NCBI RefSeq assembly: GCF_016919705.1
Contig: NZ_CP070371.1
Location: 186,001-250,000, forward strand
Direction of reading: 5' to 3'
Source: Paracoccus methylovorus
GTDB lineage: Bacteria > Pseudomonadota > Alphaproteobacteria > Rhodobacterales > Rhodobacteraceae
DNA length: 64,000 nt
The translations under genes and the position numbers were made by a program. Each line of letters begins with the position of its first letter. Positions within the stretch are counted from its first letter, which is position 1. Shown here one piece after another: positions 19,137 through 29,384 of the stretch. The notes under the pieces were generated by a model that had not been told where the DNA came from, made no database searches, and saw only the letters and a list, made by a program, of their open reading frames with translations.

Positions 19137-20639
19137 ATGACCCAGGATTATCTTAACCGTATCCGTCACAAGGCCCTGCGTGATCGCGTGGTCAGTGCTG
19201 ATCAGGCGGCGAGTTTGATCCGTGACGGGATGGTGCTGGGCATGAGCGGCTTTACCCGTTCGGGCGAGGCAAAGGCCGTGCCCATGGCGCTGGCCGAGCG
19301 CGCCCGGCGCGAACCCTTGAAAGTCACGTTGATGACGGGGGCGTCGCTCGGTAACGACCTCGACAAGACGCTGGCCGAGGCGAAGGTGCTGTCGCGCCGC
19401 ATTCCTTTCATGTCCGATCCGGTGCTGCGCCGCGCCATCAATGCGGGCGAGGTGATGTATATCGACCAGCATCTGTCCGAGACGGTCGAACAGTTGCGCA
19501 CCTGCCAACTGCCCCCGGTGGACATCGCCATTGTCGAGGCAGTGGCGATCACCGAGACGGGCGGTATCATCCCCACCACTTCGGTCGGTAACTCGGCCAG
19601 TTTCGCGCTGTTGGCCGAGAAGGTGATCGTCGAGATCAATCTGAGCCAATCCGAGGCGTTGGAAGGGCTGCACGACATCTATATTCCGACCTATCGGCCG
19701 ACGCGCACGCCTGTTCCGGTGGTGACGCCCGAAAGCCGCGTCGGTTTTCCCTTTATCCCCGTCCCGCCCGAGCGGATCGCGGCCATCGTGATCTCGACCA
19801 AGCTGGACTCGTCCTCGACCATCCACGACCCGGACGCCGAGACCCGCGCCATTGCCGGGCACCTGACCGAATTCCTGAAGAACGAGGTGCAGCATTCCCG
19901 GCTGCCCAGTCACCTGCACCCATTGCAGGCCGGGATCGGCACTATCGCCAACGCGGTTCTGCACGGCTTTATCGACAGCCCGTTCCATGACCTGACCATG
20001 TATAGCGAGGTCTTGCAGGATTCGACCTTCGACCTGATGGATGCCGGCAAGATGGTCTTTGCCTCGGGTTCCTCGATCACGCTTTCGGAGGCGAAATACC
20101 GCGACGTCATGGGGCGTTTTGCCGAGTTCAAGCCCAAGCTGGTGCTGCGCCCGCAAGAGATTTCCAACCACCCCGAGGTCGTCCGGCGGCTGGGGCTGAT
20201 CTGCATCAACACGGCGCTGGAATTCGACCTTTACGGCAACGTGAACTCGACCCATGTGATGGGCACACAGATGATGAACGGTATCGGCGGCTCGGGCGAT
20301 TTCGCGAGAAATGCCTATCTGTCGGTTTTCGTCACCAAATCCACGGCCAAGGGGGGAAATGTGTCCTCGGTTGTGCCGATGGTTTCGCATGTCGACCATA
20401 CCGAACACGACGTGGATATTCTGGTGACCGAGCAAGGACTGGCCGATCTGCGCGGTCTTGCCCCGCGCGAGCGGGCGCGTGTGGTCTTGCAAAATTGCGT
20501 GGCGCCTGAATGGCGTGATGCGATGGAGGATTATCACAGCCGGGCGCTGGCGCGGGGTGGTCATACGCCGCATCTGATCGAAGAGGCGCTGAGCTGGCAC
20601 GACCGCCTGCGCCGCACCGGCAGCATGAAGTCGGAATGA
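19137..20639 (+). CDS. Acetyl-CoA hydrolase/succinate CoA-transferase family protein
   Basis: A 500-residue class-I CoA-transferase of the acetyl-CoA hydrolase/transferase family, related to succinyl-CoA:acetate CoA-transferases. Two CoA-transferase domains are recognisable; the catalytic glutamate is expected in the MYSEVLQD motif, and the C-terminal half contains NGIGGSGDFARNA. It would move CoA between succinate, acetate or propionate in short-chain acid metabolism. It is a single-gene unit with its own promoter and a strong terminator. Confidence 0.9.
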   Translation: MTQDYLNRIRHKALRDRVVSADQAASLIRDGMVLGMSGFTRSGEAKAVPMALAERARREPLKVTLMTGASLGNDLDKTLAEAKVLSRRIPFMSDPVLRRAINAGEVMYIDQHLSETVEQLRTCQLPPVDIAIVEAVAITETGGIIPTTSVGNSASFALLAEKVIVEINLSQSEALEGLHDIYIPTYRPTRTPVPVVTPESRVGFPFIPVPPERIAAIVISTKLDSSSTIHDPDAETRAIAGHLTEFLKNEVQHSRLPSHLHPLQAGIGTIANAVLHGFIDSPFHDLTMYSEVLQDSTFDLMDAGKMVFASGSSITLSEAKYRDVMGRFAEFKPKLVLRPQEISNHPEVVRRLGLICINTALEFDLYGNVNSTHVMGTQMMNGIGGSGDFARNAYLSVFVTKSTAKGGNVSSVVPMVSHVDHTEHDVDILVTEQGLADLRGLAPRERARVVLQNCVAPEWRDAMEDYHSRALARGGHTPHLIEEALSWHDRLRRTGSMKSE

Positions 20640-20641
20640 GG

Positions 20642-20675
20642 AAACGCCCCGCATCGGTTGCGGGGCGTTTTTATT
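20642..20675 (+). terminator. Strong rho-independent terminator after the CoA-transferase gene
   Basis: Perfect 11-bp stem AAACGCCCCGC (20642-20652) / GCGGGGCGTTT (20660-20670), seven-base loop, then TTATT. It may also act for metQ transcripts arriving from the other strand, as the stem is flanked by A and T runs. Confidence 0.85.
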
Positions 20676-20712
20676 AGGGCGCTGTTCTTGGGTATTTGAA
20701 CAACGAAGAAGA

Positions 20713-21495
20713 TCACCAGGCCGGGATGACGGCGCCTTGGTATTTCTCTTCGATGAACTGTTTTACCGCCGGGTCGTGATAGGCTTCGACCAGTTGCTTG
20801 GCCCATGCGGCGTCTTCGTCGCCTTTGCGCACCACGATGATATTGGCATAGGGGCTGTCGGCCTTTTCCATGGCAATGGCGTCCTCATGCGGGTTCAGAC
20901 CGGCATCGAGTGCGTAATTGGTGTTGATGATGGCGATATCGGCATCGGCCAGCGCGCGGGGAAGCTGGGCGGCGTCGAGTTCCAGGAACCTGAGGTTCTT
21001 GGGGTTTTCGGTCACGTCGAGCGGCGAGGGGGTCAGGCCGGTGCCGTCCGCCAGCGTGATCACGCCCTGATCCTGCAGGATCAGCAGAGCGCGGCCGCCG
21101 TTGGTCGGGTCGTTGGGGATCGCGACCTTGGCGCCTTCGGGCAGTTCGTCCAGCGATTTCAGCTTTTCGGAATACACGCCCATCGGGGTGGTGATGGTCT
21201 TGGCGATGGCGACGAGATCGAAGCCGCGGTCCTTGATCTGGTTGTCCAGATAGGGCTGGTGCTGGAAGCTGTTGGCCTGCAGGTCAGCGTCGGCCAGCGC
21301 CTGATTCGGCACGACGTAATCCGTGAACTCGATGATGTCGATGTTCAGGCCCTTGTCCTTGGCGACCTTGGCGACCTCTTCCATGATTTCGCCGTGTTCG
21401 CCCGGCGAGACGCCGACCTTGATGTCTTCGGCCACGGCCATGGTGGCGGCCAGGCCGAGAGCCGAGGCAAGTGCCAAGCTGAGTTTGCGCATCAT
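20713..21495 (-). CDS. metQ: Methionine ABC transporter substrate-binding protein MetQ
   Basis: Periplasmic binding protein of the D/L-methionine importer (NlpA family), 260 residues. A Sec signal peptide (about 1-22, ending AVAE) lacks a lipobox cysteine, so the protein is probably soluble rather than a lipoprotein. Conserved features include VGVSPGEHGEI, SFQHQPYLD and AIPNDPTNGGRALLIL. The start at 21495 has GAAAGGA upstream; a frame 120 bp longer lies inside metI. Last gene of a metN-metI-metQ operon on the minus strand. Confidence 0.94.
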   Translation of the reverse strand: MMRKLSLALASALGLAATMAVAEDIKVGVSPGEHGEIMEEVAKVAKDKGLNIDIIEFTDYVVPNQALADADLQANSFQHQPYLDNQIKDRGFDLVAIAKTITTPMGVYSEKLKSLDELPEGAKVAIPNDPTNGGRALLILQDQGVITLADGTGLTPSPLDVTENPKNLRFLELDAAQLPRALADADIAIINTNYALDAGLNPHEDAIAMEKADSPYANIIVVRKGDEDAAWAKQLVEAYHDPAVKQFIEEKYQGAVIPAW

Positions 21496-21508
21496 GTGTC
21501 CTTTCAGA

Positions 21509-22183
21509 TTATCGGCCCCGATTGCGGGGCGCGCGTTTGTCGAAACGGGTGGCAATCCATTCCCCGGCCGATTGCACCAGTTGCACCAGCACGATGAGGA
21601 TGACGACCACGGCAAGCATGACTTCGGGCATGAAGCGCTGATAGCCGTAGCGGATGCCCAGATCGCCCAGCCCCTCGCCTCCGACCGCGCCGACCATGGC
21701 GGAATAGCCGATCAGGCTGACCACCGCGAGGGTCAGGCCCAGGATGATGCCGGGCATCGCCTCGGGGATCAGCACCTTGCGCACGATCTGGCCGGGGGTG
21801 GCGCCCATGGCGCGGGCGGCCTCGATCAATCCGGCGTCGACCTCGCGGATGGCGGTTTCGATCAGGCGGGCGATGAAGGGGGCGCTTGCGATGGTCAGCG
21901 GCACGATGGCGGCGGTGGTGCCGATCGAAGTGCCGGCGATCATGCGCGTGAAAGGGATGATCGCCACCACCAGGATGATGAAGGGGGTCGAGCGCGCCGC
22001 ATTCACGATCAGGCCGAGGGTTGTGTTCAGCACCGGGGCCGACAGAAGCTCGCCCCGTCGCGATGTGGCAAGGAAGATGCCCAGCGGCCCGCCGATCAGC
22101 GTGCCGATCAGGGTGGACATGGCTACCATGTAAAGCGTCTGCAAGGTCGCGTGCCACAGGATCGGGATCAGGTTAGCCGACAT
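21509..22183 (-). CDS. metI: Methionine ABC transporter permease MetI
   Basis: Inner-membrane permease of the methionine importer, 224 residues with about five membrane segments. The cytoplasmic coupling loop EAARAMGATPGQIVRKVLIPEAMPG (given here by position, about 130-155) is typical. ATG 22183 is preferred to TTG 22189 because GAGG upstream is better spaced. The start overlaps the end of metN by 11 bp, showing coupling. Confidence 0.94.
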   Translation of the reverse strand: MSANLIPILWHATLQTLYMVAMSTLIGTLIGGPLGIFLATSRRGELLSAPVLNTTLGLIVNAARSTPFIILVVAIIPFTRMIAGTSIGTTAAIVPLTIASAPFIARLIETAIREVDAGLIEAARAMGATPGQIVRKVLIPEAMPGIILGLTLAVVSLIGYSAMVGAVGGEGLGDLGIRYGYQRFMPEVMLAVVVILIVLVQLVQSAGEWIATRFDKRAPRNRGR

Positions 22184-23222
22184 GGCCAAGCACCTCTGTC
22201 AGAAGCCCGTGTTCTTCCAGGAAACGCCGCGATTCCTCCAGCCGCGCGACGGGCAGCGCGACGATCAGGCTGCCGAAAGGCTTGTCGCCGATCTCTTCGA
22301 TGGCGCCGGCCAGGATGTTGACGCTGACCCCGCGTTCCGAGGTCAGTCGGGCCAGCATCGGGTCGGTGGCATGCCCGCCGATGAAGGTGACCTGCACCAC
22401 CGCCTCGGCCGTGGGTGATTGGGGCGCGTCCTGCATGCGATGGGCGACGAATTGCGGTACCGCAACTCCGGTCACCCCGGTCAGGAAAGATCGGGTGGTG
22501 GAATGCGCGGGTTTCGAGAAGACCTCATAGGTTTCGCCGGCCTCGACGATGCGACCGCCCTCGATCACCGCCACTTGCGAGCATATGTCGCGCACCACCG
22601 CCATTTCATGGGTAATCAGCAGGATGGTCAGGCCCAGCTCGCGGTTGATGTCCTGCAACAGCGCCAGCACCTGCCGCGTGGTGTCGGGGTCAAGCGCCGA
22701 TGTCGCCTCATCCGACAAAAGCACGCGCGGGCCGGTCGCGAGCGCCCGGGCGATGCCGACGCGCTGCTTCTGGCCGCCAGAGAGCTCGGCCGGATAACGG
22801 TTGCGTTGTGCGCCCAGCCCCACACGCTCGATCAGCTCATCGATGCGGGGGGCGATCCTGGCACCTTCTTCGCCGGCGATTTCCAGCGGCAGGGCAATGT
22901 TTTCGGCCACGGTGCGGCTGGCCAGCAGGTTGAAGTGCTGAAAGATCATGCCGACTTCGCGCCGGATCCGGCGCAGCCCTGCGTCCGAGGCCGCGCCCAC
23001 GTCGCGCTCGTTCACGATCACCTTGCCCGAGCTTGGCCGCTCAAGCCCGTTCACCAGACGCAGCAGCGTCGATTTACCGGCGCCGGAACGGCCGATGATG
23101 CCGGTGATCGCGCCTTGCGGCACGTCCAGCCAGATGTCGTGCAGCGCCACCACATCGCCCGCCCCGCCCTTTTGCGGATAGCGGCGCGTTACGCCCTGAA
23201 ATGAGATTGCCGGCTCTGCCAT
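22173..23222 (-). CDS. metN: Methionine ABC transporter ATP-binding protein MetN
   Basis: ATPase of the methionine importer, 349 residues. The ABC domain has Walker A GRSGAGKST, signature LSGGQKQRV, Walker B VLLSDE and the switch histidine in LITHEM. A C-terminal NIL domain (about 270-349) is present; in MetN it binds methionine and inhibits transport from inside the cell. First gene of the metNIQ operon, with 131 bp separating it from the tpiA stop on the same strand. Confidence 0.95.
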   Translation of the reverse strand: MAEPAISFQGVTRRYPQKGGAGDVVALHDIWLDVPQGAITGIIGRSGAGKSTLLRLVNGLERPSSGKVIVNERDVGAASDAGLRRIRREVGMIFQHFNLLASRTVAENIALPLEIAGEEGARIAPRIDELIERVGLGAQRNRYPAELSGGQKQRVGIARALATGPRVLLSDEATSALDPDTTRQVLALLQDINRELGLTILLITHEMAVVRDICSQVAVIEGGRIVEAGETYEVFSKPAHSTTRSFLTGVTGVAVPQFVAHRMQDAPQSPTAEAVVQVTFIGGHATDPMLARLTSERGVSVNILAGAIEEIGDKPFGSLIVALPVARLEESRRFLEEHGLLTEVLGHVG

Positions 23223-23353
23223 TGTCCCGTCCCGAATGTCAGCCGAGACCTATGCCCGGGCAGGGGGGCTTTGCAAGAGGCGGCAAGGCTTGCAGGCAGC
23301 AATGCCGTTCCATTCCCGGCGGGCGGGAGAGAATGGGGTTCCTGTCGCAGCAA

Positions 23354-24097
23354 TTACGTTACGGCAAGCGCGGCGATGATTGGTCCGAAGTCCTGAGCCT
23401 TGAGGCTGGCGCCGCCCACCAGCGCGCCATTCACATGGGGGATGGCAAAGATCTCGGCCGCATTGCCCGGTTTAACCGAGCCGCCGTAAAGCAAGGCGAT
23501 GTCGGCGCCGTCGTCAAAGCGTGCCGACAGGCGGTCACGCATCAGGGCATGCACTTCTGCGATCTGGTCGTTGGTGGGCGTGCGACCGGTGCCGATGGCC
23601 CAGACCGGTTCATAGGCGATCACCGTATTGGCTGCCGTGGCGCAATCGGGCACCGAACCCGCCAGTTGGGCCGAAATCACGTCGAGCGTCTGGCCGGCGT
23701 CGCGTTGCGCCTCGGTTTCGCCAACGCAGATCACCGCGACGAGGCCGGCTTCATGCGCGGCGACGGCCTTACCGCGGACCTGTTCGTCGGTTTCGGCATG
23801 ATCGGTACGGCGTTCGGAGTGGCCAAGGATCGCATGGCTTGCGCCGGCGTCCTGCAGTTGGGCGGCTGCGATGTCGCCGGTATGGGCGCCCGATGTCTTG
23901 GCATGGCAGTCCTGGCCACCGACGGCGATCTTGCCCTGCGTGCGCGCCGCCAGCGCATGGACCAGCGTGGCCGGCGGGCAGATCAGCACGTCGCAGCCCG
24001 GGGCGAGGTGATCGGACAGCAGTTGGTCGATCTCTGCCAGTGATGCGAGGGTTCCGTTCATCTTCCAGTTGCCGGCGGCGAGTTTGCGCGGGGCCAT
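23354..24097 (-). CDS. tpiA: Triosephosphate isomerase
   Basis: Glycolytic/gluconeogenic enzyme interconverting dihydroxyacetone phosphate and glyceraldehyde-3-phosphate. The 247-residue TIM barrel has substrate lysine in AAGNWKMNG, catalytic histidine in LGHSERR, catalytic glutamate in [11 protein letters not shown] and the phosphate loop [11 protein letters not shown]. The start at 24097 has GAGAGAGG upstream. A frame 96 bp longer has no Shine-Dalgarno or family match. Confidence 0.97.
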   Translation of the reverse strand: MAPRKLAAGNWKMNGTLASLAEIDQLLSDHLAPGCDVLICPPATLVHALAARTQGKIAVGGQDCHAKTSGAHTGDIAAAQLQDAGASHAILGHSERRTDHAETDEQVRGKAVAAHEAGLVAVICVGETEAQRDAGQTLDVISAQLAGSVPDCATAANTVIAYEPVWAIGTGRTPTNDQIAEVHALMRDRLSARFDDGADIALLYGGSVKPGNAAEIFAIPHVNGALVGGASLKAQDFGPIIAALAVT

Positions 24098-24199
24098 CTG
24101 CCTCTCTCCCTTTTCTTGATCTGCTAGGGGATTAGGCCGGAGGTCCGGGGCAATCAAGGCTGGCGAAGCCATGTGGGCGCTAACTTGCGGCAAAAAGGC

Positions 24200-24571
24200 T
24201 CAGGCTTTTGCCCGCGACCCCTCTAAAGCGGCGAAACTGATCGATTCGCCGCAGCCGCAACTGTCGGTGACATTCGGATTGCGGAACTTGAAGCCGGATT
24301 CCAGCAACCCCGATTCATAGTCGATTTCGGTTCCGAACAGGAACATCTGCGCGGTGGGTGCGATCAGAACCCGCGCCTCGCCCTGCTCGACCACCTCGTC
24401 GCCGGGGGTGGGGGCGTCAGCCATTTCCATGGTGTATTCCATGCCTGCGCAACCGCCCTTTTTCAGGCCGATGCGCAACCCACTGCCGGATTTCTGCGCC
24501 ATCAGGCGGGCGATCTGGCGCTCGGCTGCCAGAGTGATGGTCACGGGGGATTTGCCGGGGATCGAAAACAT
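24200..24571 (-). CDS. A-type iron-sulfur carrier (ErpA/SufA/IscA family)
   Basis: Small iron-sulfur cluster carrier, 123 residues. All three cluster-ligand cysteines are present: C41 in GGCAGMEY and C105/C107 in SCGCGES. Family knowledge: these proteins accept clusters from the Suf or Isc scaffold and pass them to apo-enzymes. Which member (ErpA, SufA or IscA) cannot be settled from one sequence. It is on the minus strand, back to back with the rpsD promoter, with no suf or isc genes nearby. Confidence 0.92.
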   Translation of the reverse strand: MFSIPGKSPVTITLAAERQIARLMAQKSGSGLRIGLKKGGCAGMEYTMEMADAPTPGDEVVEQGEARVLIAPTAQMFLFGTEIDYESGLLESGFKFRNPNVTDSCGCGESISFAALEGSRAKA

Positions 24572-24640
24572 CTCGGGCCTTTTCGGTTGGTCGTCTTACA
24601 TTTAGGGGCATCGGCGCTGCCACTCAAGGGCTTCGGGCGC

Positions 24641-24668
24641 TTGACACCGGCCCCATCGCGGTTATAAG
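24641..24668 (+). promoter_or_regulatory. Strong sigma-70 promoter of rpsD
   Basis: TTGACA (24641-24646), 16-bp spacer, TATAAG (24663-24668). It implies a leader of about 95 nt before the rpsD ATG, long enough for translational feedback. Confidence 0.75.
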
Positions 24669-24771
24669 CGCCGCTTCATTGGTGTTGGTGGACCCCGCAA
24701 GGGGAATCCTGTCGGGCTTTTGCCAAAGGACAACGCCCTTCGACGAACATAACACACGAAGGAGAACAGCG

Positions 24772-25392
24772 ATGACCAAACGCACCGCTGCCAAGTATAA
24801 AATCGACCGCCGCATGGGCGAAAACATCTGGGGCCGCGCCAAGTCGCCGCTGAACCGCCGTGAATACGGTCCGGGCCAGCACGGCCAGCGCCGTAAAGGC
24901 AAGATGTCGGACTTCGGCACCCAGCTGCGCGCCAAGCAAAAACTCAAGGGCTATTACGGCGATCTGACCGAAAAGCAGTTCCGCCGCATCTATGCCGAGG
25001 CCGAGCGTGTCAAGGGCGATACCGGTGAAAACCTGATCGGCCTGCTGGAGCGTCGCCTGGACGCCGTGATCTATCGCGCCAAATTCGTGCCGACCATCTT
25101 TGCGGCCCGTCAGTTCGTGAACCACGGCCATATCGAGGTGAACGGCAAGCGCGTGAACATCGCATCCTATCGCGTCAAGGAAGGCGACGTGATCTCGATC
25201 CGCGAACGGTCGCGTCAACTGGCCATCGTGCTGGAATCGGTCGGCTTGGCCGAGCGTGACGTACCGGACTATCTGGAAGTCGATCACAACAAGATGACCG
25301 CAAACTTCGTGCGCACGCCGGCTCTGGGCGATGTCCCTTATGCCGTGCAGATGGAACCGAACCTGGTCGTCGAATTCTACGCGAAAAACTGA
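24772..25392 (+). CDS. rpsD: 30S ribosomal protein S4
   Basis: Primary 16S rRNA-binding protein of the small subunit, 206 residues, with the N-terminal S4 region and C-terminal S4 RNA-binding domain ([20 protein letters not shown] region; [17 protein letters not shown]). ATG 24772 has a strong GAAGGAGAACAGCG leader. An extension of 31 codons would read through the mRNA leader. It is a single-gene unit with its own promoter and terminator, as is usual in Rhodobacteraceae where rpsD is outside the main ribosomal operon. Confidence 0.98.
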   Translation: MTKRTAAKYKIDRRMGENIWGRAKSPLNRREYGPGQHGQRRKGKMSDFGTQLRAKQKLKGYYGDLTEKQFRRIYAEAERVKGDTGENLIGLLERRLDAVIYRAKFVPTIFAARQFVNHGHIEVNGKRVNIASYRVKEGDVISIRERSRQLAIVLESVGLAERDVPDYLEVDHNKMTANFVRTPALGDVPYAVQMEPNLVVEFYAKN

Positions 25393-25415
25393 TCCTTTCA
25401 GGGTCGCAAGGTTTC

Positions 25416-25445
25416 AGGCCGTCCTTTCGGGGGCGGCCTTTTTCT
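25416..25445 (+). terminator. Rho-independent terminator after rpsD
   Basis: AGGCCGTCC (25416-25424) pairs with GGGCGGCCT (25431-25439) with one G-U pair, then TTTTTC. Confidence 0.8.
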
Positions 25446-25605
25446 TGGCGGTTTTCCGATCTTGTTTTCATCGGCAAACCGCATGGCATTCGCATGTGCC
25501 GCAATCGTCACCTTCCCGATCACATTGCGTCGAACTCCCATGGTCGCGGATTGCAACCTCGACCGGGATTTCGGATTCATGGCGACGGATTCGAAGGAGA
25601 GTGCG

Positions 25606-26214
25606 ATGCGTCCGATAGCGGTTCTGGTGGCAGTGATTCTCGCCTTGCCCGCGACGGCGCAGGAAAAACCCGCCAAGGACGAGCGGCTTTGGACTTGCGA
25701 GACTTCGGTCGCGGGCGAGCCGACCGAAATCAATTATGTCCGCGATGCCGAGTTTCATGAAAACACCGGTCGGCTTGAAAAGAATTTCTCCGCCTGGGGG
25801 CGGATTTCCTGCCCGGGCTATGTCACGCTGCGCGAGATCCTGCGCCGCAACGACATGGATGATGACGGCAGCTATTGCCTGCTCTGGGACAAGGAAACCG
25901 ACACCTATGTCGGCGCAAGAAAGGGTGCGCGAAAAGGGAATGCGCTTTGCCGCAAGACCTTGTGCGAGCGGGTCAACTCGACGCGTCAGGCGGCCTTCCG
26001 CAATACCAATGCGCTGGCGGTTGCCGGCTATGACGCGGTGACACAGCGACCCGGTGCCACGATTCTGGCTGCAACCTCGGGGCAGATGGTCGGCACGCTT
26101 GAAACGGCGGGCGCGGCAGCCATGGGCATCGCTTCGTCGCCGGTAGCGGTCGGTTCGCTGGTGATCGGTACGGCCGCGGCAGGCGGCGCCGTGTGGTATT
26201 GCGCCGAGGAATAA
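25606..26214 (+). CDS. Predicted secreted cysteine-containing protein, unknown function
   Basis: I do not recognise this 202-residue protein. A Sec signal peptide is clear (1-18, ending PATA before Q19). The mature part has exactly six cysteines (31, 69, 91, 115, 120, 199), allowing three disulfides. The C-terminal third is small and hydrophobic with glycine/alanine-rich segments (about 150-198) that resemble a glycine zipper or membrane-associated hairpin. The start at 25606 has GAAGGAGAG upstream and places the signal at the N-terminus; a frame starting 48 codons earlier would not. It lies between rpsD and the convergent acnA. Confidence 0.78.
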   Translation: MRPIAVLVAVILALPATAQEKPAKDERLWTCETSVAGEPTEINYVRDAEFHENTGRLEKNFSAWGRISCPGYVTLREILRRNDMDDDGSYCLLWDKETDTYVGARKGARKGNALCRKTLCERVNSTRQAAFRNTNALAVAGYDAVTQRPGATILAATSGQMVGTLETAGAAAMGIASSPVAVGSLVIGTAAAGGAVWYCAEE

Positions 26215-26324
26215 CCCTGGGCTCTCCCGAAAAGCCTGCCGATCTTGTCTGCAGCCCCAAACTCCAATTCACCAACCGGGCTTCTTCGTTGCCCAAATAC
26301 CCATGGCAACACAGGTCATAAAGC

Positions 26325-26353
26325 AAAAAGGCCGCCCCCAAAGGGACGGCCCA
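26325..26353 (-). terminator. Rho-independent terminator after acnA
   Basis: On the minus strand GGCCGTCCC pairs with GGGGGCGGCC, followed by TTTTTGC. The stem is very similar to the rpsD terminator. It lies 20 bp after the acnA stop. Confidence 0.75.
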
Positions 26354-26372
26354 TTCAGCCCATATAAACGGA

Positions 26373-29129
26373 TCAGGCCTTCGCCAGATTGCGCAGCACG
26401 TAATGCAGCACGCCGCCGTTTTCGAGATACTCGATCTCGACTTCGGTATCGACGCGAGCTTTCAACTGGATCGTTCTTTCGCTGCCATCGGCATAGCGGA
26501 TGGTGCAGGGCACCAGCGACAGCGGCTTGAACGCACCCTCCAGCCCCTCGATCGAGATCACCTCGTCGCCTTTCAGGTTCAGCGACTTGCGGTTTTCGCC
26601 ATTGGTGAACTCGAAGGGGATCACACCCATGCCGACCAGGTTCGAGCGGTGAATACGCTCGAAGCTTTCGGCAATGACCGCCTTGACGCCCAGAAGGTTG
26701 GTGCCCTTGGCAGCCCAGTCACGCGACGAGCCCGCGCCATATTCGACACCGCCGAACACCACCAGCGGCGTGCCCTGCTCCTGATAGGCCATGGAGGCGT
26801 CGAAGATCGAGGTCTGCTCGCCATCCGGCCCCTTGGTATAGCCGCCCTCGACTGCGTCCAGCATCTCGTTCTTGATGCGGATATTGGCGAAGGTGCCGCG
26901 CATCATGACCTCATGGTTGCCGCGGCGCGAGCCATAGCTGTTGAAGTCCTTGGGCGCGACCTGACGCTCGGTCAGATATTTTCCGGCCGGAGTGGTGGGC
27001 TTGAACGAACCCGCGGGCGAGATGTGGTCGGTGGTGATCATGTCGCCAAGGACCGCCAGAATGCGCGCGCCCTGGATATTGGTGATCTGTCCCGGATCCT
27101 TGGACATGCCGCGGAAATAGGGCGGGTTCTGGATATAGGTCGAGGTCGGCGGCCAGTCATAGGTCTCGCTGTCGGTGATCTCGACGGCCTGCCAGCGCTC
27201 GTCGCCCTTGAACACGTCGGCGTATTTCCTCTGGAAGGCTTCGCGTGTGACCGTGGCCTCGACCAGCTCCGCCACCTCTTGGGTGGTCGGCCAGATGTCC
27301 TTGAGATAGACATCCTTGCCCTCGGGCGTCTGCCCGATCGGGTCCTTGGTCAGGTTGATGTTCACGTCGCCAGCGATGGCATAGGCTACGACCAGCGGCG
27401 GCGAGGCCAGGTAGTTCGCCCGCACGTCTGGCGAGATGCGACCTTCGAAGTTGCGGTTGCCCGACAGCACGGCGGTTGCCACCAGATCGTTGTCGTTGAT
27501 CGCCTTAGAGATCGCCGGATCGCCCAGCGGCCCCGAGTTGCCGATGCAGGTCGTGCAGCCGAACCCGACGAGGTTGAAGCCGATCGCATCCAGATCTTCT
27601 TGCAGGCCGGCGGCGTTCAGATATTCGGCCACGACCTGCGAGCCAGGTGCCAGCGAGGTCTTGACCCAGGGCTTGCGGGTCAGGCCAAGCGCACGCGCCT
27701 TGCGGGCCACCAGACCGGCGCCGATCATCACATAGGGGTTTGAGGTGTTGGTGCACGACGTAATCGCGGCGATCACCACCGAACCGTCGCGGACGGTATA
27801 GTCCTTGCCCTCGACCGCCACGGTCTTGCGCACGTCATTGGCCGGGGCAAAATTCGTGCCGCCTTCGTCCACCATCTCGTTGGCGGCGACCGAAACGTCG
27901 ATGCCGCGATATTCCGAGACGGTCTTGTAGAAAGCGCGGGCGGCAAGGTTCAGCGGCGTGTAGTCCTGCGGCCGTTTCGGGCCCGAGATCGCAGGAACGA
28001 TGTCGCTCATGTCCAGATGCAGCGTGTCGGTATAAATCGGCTCGTAATCCGCGCTGCGCCAGAAACCGTTTTCTTTGGCATAGGTTTCGACCAGTGCGAT
28101 ACGGTCCTCGTCGCGGCCGGTATTGCGCAGGTAACGCAGCGTTTCGTTGTCGATGGGGAAAAAGCCGCAGGTCGCGCCATATTCGGGCGCCATGTTGGCG
28201 ATGGTCGCGCGGTCCGCCAGCGGCAGATGGTCAAGCCCTTCGCCATAGAATTCGACGAACTTGCCGACGACGCCCTTTTTGCGCAGCATCTGGACGACCT
28301 TCAGCACCAGGTCGGTGGCGGTGGTGCCTTCCATCATCCGGCCGGTCAGCTTGAAGCCGACGACTTCCGGGATCAGCATCGACACGGGTTGGCCCAGCAT
28401 CGCGGCCTCGGCCTCGATCCCGCCGACGCCCCAGCCCAGCACGGCAAGGCCGTTGACCATGGTCGTGTGGCTGTCGGTGCCGACCAGCGTGTCGGGATAG
28501 GCGACGTTCTCGCCCTGCTGATCGGTGTCAGTCCAAACGGTCTGCGCCAGGTATTCCAGGTTCACCTGGTGGCAGATGCCGGTGCCGGGCGGCACGACGC
28601 GGAAGTTGTTGAACGCCTTTTGCCCCCATTTCAGGAAGGTATAACGCTCCATGTTGCGTTCATATTCCAGCTCGACGTTGCGCTGGAAGGCGCGGGGGTT
28701 GCCGAAATCGTCGATCATCACCGAGTGGTCGATGACCAGATCGACCGGGTTCAGCGGGTTGATCTTTTGCGCATCGCCGCCAAGCGCTTTGATGCCGTCG
28801 CGCATCGCGGCCAGATCGACAACCGCCGGAACGCCGGTAAAGTCCTGCATCAGCACGCGGGCCGGGCGATAGGCGATCTCGCGCGGATTCTGGCCGCCTT
28901 TTTGCGCCCATTCGGCGAAGGCCTTGATGTCGTCGGTGCTGACCGTGCGGCCGCCATCCTCATAGCGCAGCAGGTTTTCCAGCACGACCTTCAACGAGGC
29001 TGGCAGTTTCGAGAAATCGCCCAGACCTGCTTGGGTCGCGGCGTCGATCGAGTAATAGGCATAGCTGCGAGAACCCACCTGAAGCTGGCGGCGCGTCTTT
29101 GCGGTATCGGTTCCTGTTTCGATGGGCAT
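26373..29129 (-). CDS. acnA: Aconitate hydratase A
   Basis: TCA-cycle aconitase of the AcnA/IRP1 type, interconverting citrate and isocitrate with a [4Fe-4S] cluster. The 918-residue protein has the expected cluster cysteines in [10 protein letters not shown] and [10 protein letters not shown], and the C-terminal swivel domain with [20 protein letters not shown] 29129 has GGGAG upstream. It is divergent from the DUF1223 gene across a 255-bp gap that holds a repeat/palindrome element, and it ends with a terminator. Confidence 0.97.
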   Translation of the reverse strand: MPIETGTDTAKTRRQLQVGSRSYAYYSIDAATQAGLGDFSKLPASLKVVLENLLRYEDGGRTVSTDDIKAFAEWAQKGGQNPREIAYRPARVLMQDFTGVPAVVDLAAMRDGIKALGGDAQKINPLNPVDLVIDHSVMIDDFGNPRAFQRNVELEYERNMERYTFLKWGQKAFNNFRVVPPGTGICHQVNLEYLAQTVWTDTDQQGENVAYPDTLVGTDSHTTMVNGLAVLGWGVGGIEAEAAMLGQPVSMLIPEVVGFKLTGRMMEGTTATDLVLKVVQMLRKKGVVGKFVEFYGEGLDHLPLADRATIANMAPEYGATCGFFPIDNETLRYLRNTGRDEDRIALVETYAKENGFWRSADYEPIYTDTLHLDMSDIVPAISGPKRPQDYTPLNLAARAFYKTVSEYRGIDVSVAANEMVDEGGTNFAPANDVRKTVAVEGKDYTVRDGSVVIAAITSCTNTSNPYVMIGAGLVARKARALGLTRKPWVKTSLAPGSQVVAEYLNAAGLQEDLDAIGFNLVGFGCTTCIGNSGPLGDPAISKAINDNDLVATAVLSGNRNFEGRISPDVRANYLASPPLVVAYAIAGDVNINLTKDPIGQTPEGKDVYLKDIWPTTQEVAELVEATVTREAFQRKYADVFKGDERWQAVEITDSETYDWPPTSTYIQNPPYFRGMSKDPGQITNIQGARILAVLGDMITTDHISPAGSFKPTTPAGKYLTERQVAPKDFNSYGSRRGNHEVMMRGTFANIRIKNEMLDAVEGGYTKGPDGEQTSIFDASMAYQEQGTPLVVFGGVEYGAGSSRDWAAKGTNLLGVKAVIAESFERIHRSNLVGMGVIPFEFTNGENRKSLNLKGDEVISIEGLEGAFKPLSLVPCTIRYADGSERTIQLKARVDTEVEIEYLENGGVLHYVLRNLAKA

Positions 29130-29223
29130 AGGCTCGGCTCCCTATCCTTGAAAGGTGGCTGAATGGCGGTGCTACCCGCCATTTGCCCCTTTTCCGGATG
29201 GGGTTCAAGGGGTGCGGCGGACT

Positions 29224-29255
29224 TTGTATGCCATTGTATGCCAAATTTTTGGCAT
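29224..29255. promoter_or_regulatory. Compound operator-like element upstream of acnA
   Basis: The 10-mer TTGTATGCCA occurs twice in exact tandem (29224-29233, 29234-29243). The second copy runs into a palindrome, ATGCCAAA-TT-TTTGGCAT (29238-29255). It is about 95-126 nt upstream of acnA and about 130 nt before the DUF1223 gene. The cognate regulator is not known to me. Confidence 0.55.
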
Positions 29256-29384
29256 GGCGGCAAGATGTGGGTTTTGCATCACGGTCACGTGCCGGGAACG
29301 CCGTGCTAACAAAGCATTGATTTGTCGTTCCTGCATCGGCCGGTTTAGCTGTTGCGCATCGGAAGGGCCGGGAAAATAGACAAT

